From CAWCBG01 sp963793845 (lineage in GTDB: Bacteria > Acidobacteriota > Terriglobia > Terriglobales > Acidobacteriaceae), in assembly GCA_963793845.1 (NCBI GenBank), contig CAWCBG010000014.1:1116001-1180000 (forward strand): DNA of 64,000 nt. The letters are read 5' to 3'. Below the pieces are notes generated by a model. That model searched no databases. It had not been told where the DNA came from and saw only the letters and a program-made list of their open reading frames with translations. The position numbers and the translations under genes are program-made. This document shows positions 26,542 through 33,017 of this stretch, piece by piece (the stretch's first letter is position 1; each line of letters starts with the position of its first letter).

Positions 26542-26559
26542 CAGCAAAATCAACCCACT

Positions 26560-27039
26560 CTAGGTGAATGGAATGGCCACTACCTTCCAGTATCCCTTCT
26601 CCAGTTGAAAAATAAACGACGTTTCGGAAGGACAAATGCCTCCTGATATTTTGGTTCTTATTTCGGCTTGCCAATGCCCCTTATACACGTAGGGTTTTCC
26701 ATACTGAGAGGAGCCCATTATCATGCTGAGAACCGAACATTCAGACTTGCTTGCTTTGCAGCTGCTGCCCCAGAAGAGACACTGAAGCGAGGGCTCCGAA
26801 GTTAGGCGCGTAACCAAAGAATCTCGCGAAAACCGAGGGCCGTCTACACCAACGACCAAGCCTTCAACCGAGACGCTGGAAGGGAGGCAGCTCGCTTGCT
26901 CCGACTGGAGACACTCTGAAAAAGACGAGAATGCTTCCTTGAGAGTGGCGCGCTGGTAGAACTCGGGCTTATTTTGAGCATCAGCCCTACCGCATATCAT
27001 TGCGATTACTGCAACAAAGCTGAAGACAGACATTTTCAT
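26560..27039 (-). CDS. Secreted protein of unknown function in the repeat island
   Basis: A 159-residue protein with a signal peptide (SVFSFVAVIAMICGRADA). The mature part has seven cysteines (for example SECLQSEQASCLPS, QCLFWGSSCKASKSECSV), suggesting disulphides and an extracytoplasmic location. It ends with SETSFIFQLEKGYWKVVAIPF, an amphipathic pattern typical of small beta-sheet proteins. I recognise no family. Base use is visibly more AT-rich than in the flanking chromosome. A good AGGGAGG lies just before the ATG, immediately next to the terminus of the repeat at 27054, and another copy lies 18 bp beyond the stop. Confidence 0.7.
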   Translation of the reverse strand: MKMSVFSFVAVIAMICGRADAQNKPEFYQRATLKEAFSSFSECLQSEQASCLPSSVSVEGLVVGVDGPRFSRDSLVTRLTSEPSLQCLFWGSSCKASKSECSVLSMIMGSSQYGKPYVYKGHWQAEIRTKISGGICPSETSFIFQLEKGYWKVVAIPFT

Positions 27040-27053
27040 TCTTACCCTCCCTC

Positions 27054-27316
27054 GGCGGGTGGCCCGGCCTTTCTGAAATCAGTGTCGTAGCTTCTGACAT
27101 CGGGTGCCCCATCCTTCTCGCCCGCTTTTGGCGAGAGGGTGGGCACGGAATGACGGACCCTCTTCAATCTGTTTCAATTCGCGCAGACCTTCAGGGCAAT
27201 ACCACGGGCCCGTCGAGACCCTCGCTCCCAGCCTGCCCGCAACACGAGCGGACGAGGATGGGGCACCCACAGTGTGGTAGGGGCTACAATCCTTTGGAAA
27301 GGACGGGCTATCTGCC
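27054..27316 (+). repeat. Full-length ~263-bp inverted-repeat element, copy 2
   Basis: Left terminus GGCGGGTGGCCC (27054-27065); the right terminus is decayed (GGGCTATCTGCC, 27305-27316). A forward hairpin with CTTCTCGCC arms (loop CGCTTTT) ends at 27143. The middle (CGGAATGACGGACCC ... CAGGGCAATACCACGGGC) is nearly identical to copy 3. The reverse hairpin with GCCCGC/GCGGAC arms is imperfect. It sits between two same-strand genes and overlaps the 3' end of the TonB-like pseudogene. Confidence 0.85.
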
Positions 27317-27752
27317 TCCGAAAGTCGGGAACTCGTCTCGTGACCGAGGCCATTTCTGCTCGTCGATCTCCACTTCGGTCGGAAGCATAGGATGTTGCTC
27401 GAATTGTGCTGGTCGGGCTTTATGTTGGTCACCAGCTTGAAGACGTAGGTCACTGCGAAGGATGTCGGTTCGTGATAGTTGAACTCCAACTCTGCGCGTT
27501 CTTCTCTGCGGCATCGGCAAGCACCTTAGCTCCATCCTGAACCTGCGTGCTTACCACCCGGTGACCATCCGTCGTGACTGTCAAGTGAACCACACCCTGC
27601 ACATTTGCTACACGCGCGATTGGAGGATACAGAGGCACTTCGGCGAACGAGACCATGGGAAGAGCGAGCTTCTGTTGAGCAACTCCGGCTAGGGAGCCGA
27701 TCAACAGAACAACACATGTCACAACACAACGTGCAAGCAGATTAAGCTTCAT
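27308..27752 (-). pseudogene. TonB C-terminal-domain-like secreted protein, two frameshifts
   Basis: The first frame gives a signal peptide (ARCVVTCVVLLIGSLAGVAQQ) and a TonB-C-like segment (PLYPPIARVANVQGVVHLTVTTDG...VLADAAEKNAQS). Two -1 shifts are then needed. The first, near 27490, yields E-F-N-Y-H-E-P-T-S-F-A-V-T-Y-V-F-K-L, which fits the end of the TonB domain. The second, near 27420, yields HPMLPTEVEIDEQKW, which fits the tail of acidobacterial relatives. The TAG that closes the third frame lies inside the terminus of the repeat copy at 27054-27316. Such proteins are annotated as energy-transducer TonB relatives, but this one lacks a Pro-rich spacer and a TonB box partner. It is most likely decayed. 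Confidence 0.7.
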
Positions 27753-27779
27753 GATTTCCTCACTTCTTCCACGGATCGT

Positions 27780-28040
27780 GGCGGGTGGCCCATCCTTTCG
27801 ATAGTCTGATACTTCACTTGGGGGTGCCCCATCCTTCTCGCCCGTTTTTGGCGAGAGGGTGGGCACGGAATGACGGACCCTCTTCAATCTGTTTCAATTC
27901 GGGCGCAGACCTTCAGGGCAATACCACGGGCCCGTCGAGACCCTCGCTCCCACCCTGTCCGCAACACCAGCGGACAAGGATGGGGCACCCACAGTGTGGT
28001 AGGGGCTACAATTTCCTTTGGAAAGGACGGGCCACCCGCC
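27780..28040 (+). repeat. Full-length ~261-bp inverted-repeat element, copy 3 (best preserved)
   Basis: GGCGGGTGGCCC (27780-27791) and GGGCCACCCGCC (28029-28040) are exact complements. The symmetry extends to about 20 bp (ATCCTTTC inward against GAAAGGAC). The forward hairpin has CTTCTCGCC arms with loop CGTTTTT; the reverse hairpin has CCTGTCCGC/GCGGACAAGG arms. It fills almost the whole gap between the TonB-like gene and the next gene, ending 16 bp past the latter's stop. Confidence 0.88.
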
Positions 28041-28056
28041 CATCGCAGGTCTAATC

Positions 28057-29304
28057 CTAGTTTTTCCGGAAGACAGTAACTCCCCCGTGTTGTGCAACGG
28101 CGACGACTAAAGCGTGATTGGAAATTCGGGGTTGGTACGCCGTGCCCAAGTATTGGTTCGTCATCAGTCCATCTAACGATAACTGCGAGATGGCGTAGCT
28201 CCGAAGTTTGCTCAGATCGGGAAAAACAATGAGCTCTGGCCGTGATTCTTCAGACGGCATTCGGTCATGTTTTGCGTCTCCTGGACTGATATACCAATTC
28301 AGAATAGCAGCGCAATCTCGATCTGCAGAAAGTACCACCTCACCCATAGGCCCAAAGTTAGCAAGACTTATTTCTCGTAGGAGCTGCCCGTCTGACACTC
28401 GCATGATTCTGATAGTACGGCCGGACTTGTGGCCATTTCGATCGACATGCTCATCAGGACTCAAGAGAATTTCATCATCGCTCAGAAACTTTCCGATCAC
28501 TCTTCCCGTTTGCACTTTCTCCCATGGCTTTCCAAATTTGTAACCTGATCGTAAAGTCTTCAGCCTTTGTCCTGTCTCCGTGCTCACTATCTCAATCTCT
28601 ACTAGAATGTCACTAGCATCCCAATCGGAGACGGCCGCAAGCTTGCCATCAGGCGACAGAGATTGGGGAATATCCATAGACTCCCAGCTTGATTGAAGTT
28701 GGCCCGTTGAAATGTTAACTAATTCATTGTGAACATGCGGGTTAGTCAAGTCATTGAAGCCGCTAATTGTAAAACGCCCTGCTTTGCCATAGCTAAATAA
28801 AAACAGATCGTTTGTGCTAGCAGATAAGATCGAGAACGGAACCGACAACTCCTTGCTCGTAGACCCAAATGTTTTCACAACCTCAAAGCTAGAAAGCTTC
28901 ACAACGCGGATACTTCCGCAATCCTGTATGACGAGGAACCGTTGATCTGTCGAAAACTCAAGATGGGGAACATACCATGGTGGAAGATCTTGAAATCCAG
29001 CGTCGTTGGCAAGCTTTAGCTCAGCCAGTGTTTTTCCCGTTACGACGTCCTCAATCAAAATTCGTCCACTGTCGCGCGCTGTTGCCGATTGAAAATAGAC
29101 CGCCAACAGCGATCCGTCAGGCGACACGTCAAACGCCTGAATCACCTCAGCGCCCGAGGACCGTCTTTCCCCCGTGCCAACGCCATCAATTCTAAGGACG
29201 TTATGAAAAGCATTGGATGACTGAGCCATCGCAGCGGCGCCACAGAAACCACAAACGACGGAAAGCAACCAGAATCGCATCAGATGAATGCTCATTGTTA
29301 ACAT
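28057..29304 (-). CDS. Secreted WD40/beta-propeller-like protein
   Basis: A 415-residue protein with a signal peptide (RFWLLSVVCGFCGAAAMAQ). The body has repeated blade-like blocks with S-P-D-G-x-L-A and S-x-D-x-R-F/x signatures (FDVSPDGSLLAVYF, LEFSTDQRFLVIQD, QSLSPDGKLAAVSDWD, VVLSADRDCAAILN). This suggests a beta-propeller of roughly six or seven blades in the periplasm or outside the cell. The role is unknown; such proteins often bind partners or ligands. It is clearly AT-richer than the surrounding genes, lies between two repeat elements, and has several in-frame ATGs (29304, 29295, 29280), the first of which is tentative. Confidence 0.7.
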   Translation of the reverse strand: MLTMSIHLMRFWLLSVVCGFCGAAAMAQSSNAFHNVLRIDGVGTGERRSSGAEVIQAFDVSPDGSLLAVYFQSATARDSGRILIEDVVTGKTLAELKLANDAGFQDLPPWYVPHLEFSTDQRFLVIQDCGSIRVVKLSSFEVVKTFGSTSKELSVPFSILSASTNDLFLFSYGKAGRFTISGFNDLTNPHVHNELVNISTGQLQSSWESMDIPQSLSPDGKLAAVSDWDASDILVEIEIVSTETGQRLKTLRSGYKFGKPWEKVQTGRVIGKFLSDDEILLSPDEHVDRNGHKSGRTIRIMRVSDGQLLREISLANFGPMGEVVLSADRDCAAILNWYISPGDAKHDRMPSEESRPELIVFPDLSKLRSYAISQLSLDGLMTNQYLGTAYQPRISNHALVVAVAQHGGVTVFRKN

Positions 29305-29376
29305 CCGTGCTGTCGGCGCAAAATCACGTTGTTAATCAGGTGATCCAAAAATCCGACCAAATCGTCGAACGGGTTT

Positions 29377-29544
29377 GGCGGGTGGCCCGGCCTTTCCAAC
29401 GGGATTGTAGTCCACATCACACTGTGGGTGCCCCATCCTTGTCCGCCGCTGTTGCGGACAGGGTGGGAGCGAGGTTCTCAACGGCTCGCCAGACTCAGTC
29501 TGTGATAGCCGGGTGGCCCAGGTCTGGCGGTTTCCAGACCTGGG
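29377..29544 (+). repeat. Partial element (left half) plus an extra hairpin with GGTCTGG arms
   Basis: The left terminus GGCGGGTGGCCC (29377-29388) and a hairpin with TTGTCCGC arms (about 29431-29467, loop CGCTGTT) are followed by divergent sequence. Then comes GGGTGGCCCAGGTCTGG (stem 29517-29527), loop CGGTTT, and CCAGACCTGGG (29534-29544). This is a further arm variant with a shortened version of the same loop. Confidence 0.78.
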
Positions 29545-29701
29545 AGAAACCAAAAACACGCGGCTCCCAACCGACGACCGACAACTACCCACTAACCACT
29601 GACCACTGCTTATCACAGTCTCGCGTGACCTACGTCCTTTCGCCCCCGCTCCGCTCACGATATCTTCTGCCACGGCGAGGTCAAGGGATTAGTGTCTCTG
29701 G

Positions 29702-29927
29702 GGCGGGTGGCCCAGCCTACCATCCTGAGGGTGCCCCGTCCAAGCCGGGTTTGCTTGGGCGGGGATTTTCGTGTGCTGTGCAGGATTGATTTCAAATTCC
29801 ACGATAATCTCTGACCGGGAAAGACAAAAGTCAAAATCCCCACCCAACCGAAAGAAGGTTGGATGGGGCACCCTCGAGAGCTGCACCGAGTCAGTTACCT
29901 TCGCCGTGGTTAGGTGGGCCACCCGCC
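29702..29927 (+). repeat. Full-length 226-bp inverted-repeat element, copy 4, with two different arm types
   Basis: Termini GGCGGGTGGCCC (29702-29713) and GGGCCACCCGCC (29916-29927). The forward hairpin is CCCCGTCCAAGC (29734-29745), loop CGGGTTT, GCTTGGGCGGGG (29753-29764). The reverse hairpin is CCCCACCCAACC (29838-29849), loop GAAAGAA, GGTTGGATGGGG (29857-29868). The internal spacer is unrelated to copies 2 and 3, so the termini and hairpins are conserved while the filling is not. Confidence 0.85.
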
Positions 29928-30054
29928 AGACCTTCAGGGCAATACCACGGGCCCGTTGAGACTCTCGCTCCCACCCTGTCCGCAACACCGGCGGACAAGG
30001 ATGGGGCACCCCGTGTTAGAAATTTGACTACTCCGAAAGGCTGGGCCACCCGCC
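29928..30054 (+). repeat. Partial element (right half)
   Basis: Begins abruptly at AGACCTTCAGGGCAATACC, the mid-part of copies 2 and 3. It continues through a hairpin with CCTGTCCGC / GCGGACAAGG arms (29970-30005, loop AACACCG) to GGGCCACCCGCC (30043-30054). Together with the left half at 29377 it looks like one element into which copy 4 inserted or recombined. It ends 17 bp past the stop of the next minus-strand gene. Confidence 0.8.
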
Positions 30055-30071
30055 ACCCTCAAGTCTCTACA

Positions 30072-30899
30072 CTACTCAACACGCTTGCCTCGGCCAACCG
30101 CCTTGTCCTTTGGCGTTCTAGCATCGACTACGCGCAGTAGATGATTGGCCAGCATGATGATCTCAACAGCCTCGGCGGGATCCGAAAGTCGTATATCCCG
30201 GTGAGAATGGGGGTTCTTATACGAACCAATCGCACCCGCAAAGAGTGCGGAACGCGATTCCTTTTCGCCCTCTTCCGCTTCCATATCGGTCAACGGGCCG
30301 TCCCTGGGATCAAAAGCTTTTCGCACCAGTTTCACTCCAAGTAGGTCGTTTGGCAAACCCGTAGCCTCCCGCACGGCAACCTCGACTGTTTTCATCGCTA
30401 GAAAAACAGCAACATCGAATTCACTGCGCATGAACGCCGACCACACCTTATTTGACATTCGCGAATGGAGCACCTCTTTCGGCAGCATTCGGGTTATGGC
30501 GTAGTGGGCAAACTCTTCCTCATTCTCGAACCGCAGTGCTCGGCGACTTAATACTCGCCAATCGAGTGTGCCACCCGATTCGGGTGCCGGTACGAGCAAA
30601 CCCTGTGCCACCAGCCAGGCCCAAGCCTCCACCAATGCGAGGTCAATTTGGTTTCTTGCTTCCGAGGGATAGTGCGGATGTTGGCCGGGTAATTGATTTT
30701 GCGCCCATAGCTCGCCAATCAGGTTTGTGAAGAGATATGACTGATGCGGACGGTTTGTATTTTCGCCCCGCTTGCGCAAAAGAAAGAGGAGCTTTGCGCC
30801 CAATTCCTCCGGTTCCATGGCCAGTAGAACCTGCGCATCCGGGAAAGTGCGTAACAGTTCATGCATGACTACGTCTCCCAACGACTTTCCTACGGGCAA
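30072..30899 (-). CDS. TIGR02391 (Ymh) family protein
   Basis: A 275-residue protein whose C-terminal ~140 residues match my memory of the TIGR02391/Ymh family: FDVAVFLAMKTVEVAVREATGL, LVRKAFDPRDGPLTD, LFAGAIGSYKNPHSHRD, and DPAEAVEIIMLANHLLRVVDAR. The helical N-terminal half (FPDAQVLLAMEPEELGAKLLFLL; ALVEAWAWLVAQGLLVP) looks like a DNA- or protein-binding winged-helix region. The family's function is unproven; members occur in accessory, phage or restriction-type neighbourhoods, and the NPHSHRD motif recalls HEPN-like sites. It is preceded by a coiled-coil gene with a 29-bp gap, so the two probably form an operon. Confidence 0.8.
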   Translation of the reverse strand: MPVGKSLGDVVMHELLRTFPDAQVLLAMEPEELGAKLLFLLRKRGENTNRPHQSYLFTNLIGELWAQNQLPGQHPHYPSEARNQIDLALVEAWAWLVAQGLLVPAPESGGTLDWRVLSRRALRFENEEEFAHYAITRMLPKEVLHSRMSNKVWSAFMRSEFDVAVFLAMKTVEVAVREATGLPNDLLGVKLVRKAFDPRDGPLTDMEAEEGEKESRSALFAGAIGSYKNPHSHRDIRLSDPAEAVEIIMLANHLLRVVDARTPKDKAVGRGKRVE

Positions 30900-30928
30900 T
30901 TCTGTGTGTCCCTCCCACCGGCTGGCCC

Positions 30929-31381
30929 CTAATCGTCCGCTGGGGCTTGTATGGATCGCGCAAGACCGGTGGCGATATCCAACAGGGCTTCTCGGCTGTC
31001 CCGAAGTGTCTTAAGGGTATTAGCTCGGTTTCTTGCTGCCAGTGCTAATGCCTTCAGTTCTCGCAGATCGATCCGTTTGCAAAACTCCTTCCGGAACATA
31101 GCAGGTTCCATAACTACGTAGCCCAGAAATAAATCGGGCGGGTGCGATTCCCCTCCGTTCCACATCCAAAACCCTCGTCTGATCCCTCGACGCAGTATGG
31201 CGTTGTCGGTTCCCAACACGTCAATGCGATTAAGACGCGCCTCATTGTTGAATCCCATTTCGTGGAGGTTCTGCCTCAATTGAGCGTTCTCAGTTTCCAG
31301 TTTGTTCACTCGTGTCTGCAAATTCTCGACTAGTTCTACAGCCCGTTTAAGTGCATCCATGGCGCCCTTCTCGGTGTTCAT
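30929..31381 (-). CDS. Coiled-coil protein of unknown function, partner of the TIGR02391 gene
   Basis: About 150 residues. An N-terminal coiled coil with regular leucine/hydrophobic spacing (AVELVENLQTRVNKLETENA, about residues 15-45) is followed by a middle part containing FWMWNGGESHPPDLFLGYVVMEPAMF and a C-terminal helical part (LRELKALALAARNRANTLKTL). No catalytic motif is seen. The ATG at 31379-31381 is preferred over an upstream in-frame start at 31456, because the 25 added residues lack features. The 29-bp gap to the TIGR02391 gene and identical strand argue for co-expression. Confidence 0.65.
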   Translation of the reverse strand: MNTEKGAMDALKRAVELVENLQTRVNKLETENAQLRQNLHEMGFNNEARLNRIDVLGTDNAILRRGIRRGFWMWNGGESHPPDLFLGYVVMEPAMFRKEFCKRIDLRELKALALAARNRANTLKTLRDSREALLDIATGLARSIQAPADD

Positions 31382-31744
31382 GCGCCCTCCAGGTTTGAAA
31401 CGCGGGCGGGTGCCCGACCAACGCACATTGTACGTGGTGCTTCTCTTCGGCCGCATGCGTAGCGGGTCGGCAAGTCCGGAAGCTGAATCGGGACAGAACC
31501 GGTTACTTCCGTAATAATTGATCTAGCATATTGACTCCCCGCGCTGAATCCGTAAGCTGGTAGTGGATTGCTGTGCCTCAGGGCCAACTTGTGCGATTCG
31601 CCCGGCCTCGGGTGGGCGCCACAATCCTCTTTGAAATATCGCTGACATCGTCCTTGACCTGCTCTTGCGCAGATTACCGATCAGTTAACTTGCCTCCATC
31701 CAGGAGAGCTTCGAATCCGGTATCCGTGGCCGTAAGTCCAATGA

Positions 31745-31834
31745 ATGGAATATTTTGACCTGTAACTCCTTTGGATGGAATATTTTGCGAGGAAAGATTT
31801 TTTCTGGCTGTTTGTTATCAATATTTTGCGAGGA
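31745..31834. repeat. Three direct copies of an AATATTTTG(CGAGGA) motif
   Basis: AATATTTTG occurs at 31749, 31779 and 31820. The first two copies are preceded by ATGG, and the last two are followed by CGAGGA. Spacing is 30 and 41 bp. Repeats like this can be iterons, protein-binding sites or remnants of duplication; no further evidence decides between them. Confidence 0.5.
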
Positions 31835-31937
31835 GCAGGGGGGAGGGGGGTACCGAGTGAAATTGGCCGGTTCGCCGTCTCCACTGCGTTTCGGCAGCGG
31901 ACGAGGAAGTTTATTTCCAAGTTACTACGAGCCCAGA

Positions 31938-32046
31938 GGGGCTGAAGCCCCGGAGTTCTTCATGGGACGCGTGGACGCTGGCCTGAGGGCCAGCTCTACC
32001 CGAAAACAGCGTGGACGCTGGCCTAAACGCCAGCTCTACCCGAAAA
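31938..32046. repeat. CT-GA-AG hairpin and two tandem hairpin units
   Basis: GGGGCT-GA-AGCCCC (31938-31951) is followed by two ~37-bp units, each GTGGACGCTGGCCT ... GCCAGCTCTACCCGAAAA (about 31970-32006 and 32010-32046). The inner bases differ (GGCCTGAGGGCC versus GGCCTAAACGCC). They belong to the hairpin family also seen near 635, 43852-43944, 47746 and 55583. Confidence 0.65.
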
Positions 32047-32108
32047 GGGACCGCGGGTCATAGGATTGTTCCGAGGAAAAAAGTCTTCGGACTCTTGCTG
32101 AATCCGCC

Positions 32109-33017
32109 TCACGGCTCCTGTGGATGTGGACCGGTGAACTCCGAGCAGCAGGGCTTCTCGACCGGCTTGAACTCCATCAGTTCGATGCGCGTCAGGTCGG
32201 GGTCGAAGAGGTTGAGTTGCCACTTGCCGTCCTTGCCCATCTGGACGTGCTGATCGCCATGCGGATCCCAGCCATGCGCCTCGACCTTGGCTTCCGCCTG
32301 TTTCATGTTGGCGACGCCCAGCGAGATGTGGTTCATCACTCCCGTGGTGCGCAGGTCGGGATGGGGAGTGATGCGTAGCATGTATTCCAGCCAGTCGGTT
32401 CCGTCCGGAACCTGCATGGCAACCCAGTCGGTTTCGCCCTCCTTCATGCCGCCATGCCAGTAGACATGGAAGCCGAGAATTTCTTTGTAAAAATGATCTT
32501 CGGCGTCGCGGTCGCGCACGATAAATCCGGCGTGAATCATGCGTCGCGAAACCGGATCGTCTTGCGTCTCGGCCTTCGCGACCGTCTTGCCGCGCTCGAC
32601 GAACTCGATGCGATGTCCTTCAGGATCGCGCACCATGAAGCTGCGACTGCCGTCAGAACGCTTCTCCACCAACGCGGGAACGCTGACGCCTTGCGCCGCT
32701 AGATACGCGCGCATTGCGTCGATGTCGCTGGTAGTGAAAGCAACGTGATCCATGCGATCGGTTGCCTTCGGATCAGGCGCAGGACTGTAGCCGACCCACT
32801 GCGATCCGACGAGGAAACGCTGCGTCTCGCCGGGTTCGATCGGCTCGGCCATTGGCAATCCGAGGATTACCGCGTAAACACGCTGATTCGCAGCAGGCGC
32901 AGTCGTGTAGAACGAGACGTGATCGATGCCTAGGATTCTGGGACGTTGCGGCGCAGATTGCTGCGCGTGAGAACAACTGGCGATGGCCAACAGCAAGAGC
33001 GCGAGAGTGGATTTCAT
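32109..33017 (-). CDS. Exported two-domain VOC (glyoxalase/dioxygenase fold) protein
   Basis: About 302 residues: a signal peptide with a lipobox-like I-A-S-C (TLALLLLAIASCSHAQ), then two VOC domains. The first begins ILGIDHVSFYTTAP and ends DPEGHRIEFVERG; the second begins RRMIHAGFIVRDRDAEDHFYKEILGF and ends LNLFDPDLTRIELMEF. His and Glu residues at the ends match the usual metal-binding positions (IDHV, IEF, IHAG, IELME). VOC enzymes include glyoxalases, fosfomycin/bleomycin resistance proteins and dioxygenases; an exported one is unusual. Its ATG overlaps the stop of the MFS gene (ATGA), so they are coupled. A longer upstream in-frame extension is a shadow of the MFS gene. Confidence 0.85.
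   Translation of the reverse strand: MKSTLALLLLAIASCSHAQQSAPQRPRILGIDHVSFYTTAPAANQRVYAVILGLPMAEPIEPGETQRFLVGSQWVGYSPAPDPKATDRMDHVAFTTSDIDAMRAYLAAQGVSVPALVEKRSDGSRSFMVRDPEGHRIEFVERGKTVAKAETQDDPVSRRMIHAGFIVRDRDAEDHFYKEILGFHVYWHGGMKEGETDWVAMQVPDGTDWLEYMLRITPHPDLRTTGVMNHISLGVANMKQAEAKVEAHGWDPHGDQHVQMGKDGKWQLNLFDPDLTRIELMEFKPVEKPCCSEFTGPHPQEP

Larger units (their letters stand above)
31382..32108. other. Long intergenic region with direct repeats and hairpins
   Basis: About 730 bases with no gene I can support. It holds three direct copies of AATATTTTG (with CGAGGA after two of them) near 31749-31834. A G-rich run follows at 31834-31850. A CT-GA-AG hairpin lies at 31938-31951, with two tandem copies of a GTGGACGCTGGCCT hairpin unit up to 32046. 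It marks the right edge of the repeat-rich island. Confidence 0.5.

Noticed and set aside
26015..30009. Many open frames of 60-140 codons across the repeat elements (both strands)
   Set aside because: They consist of the translated repeat (recurring V-P-H-P-S/R-L-A-R-G-W-type peptides), appear in several frames, and lack starts or signal features. They are shadows of non-coding structure.
26022..30054. CRISPR array or integron attC sites in the repeat island
   Set aside because: The repeats are ~260 bp, irregularly spaced and internally variable, with no uniform spacers. No RYYYAAC/GTTRRRY attC cores and no cas or integron integrase genes are seen in the window.
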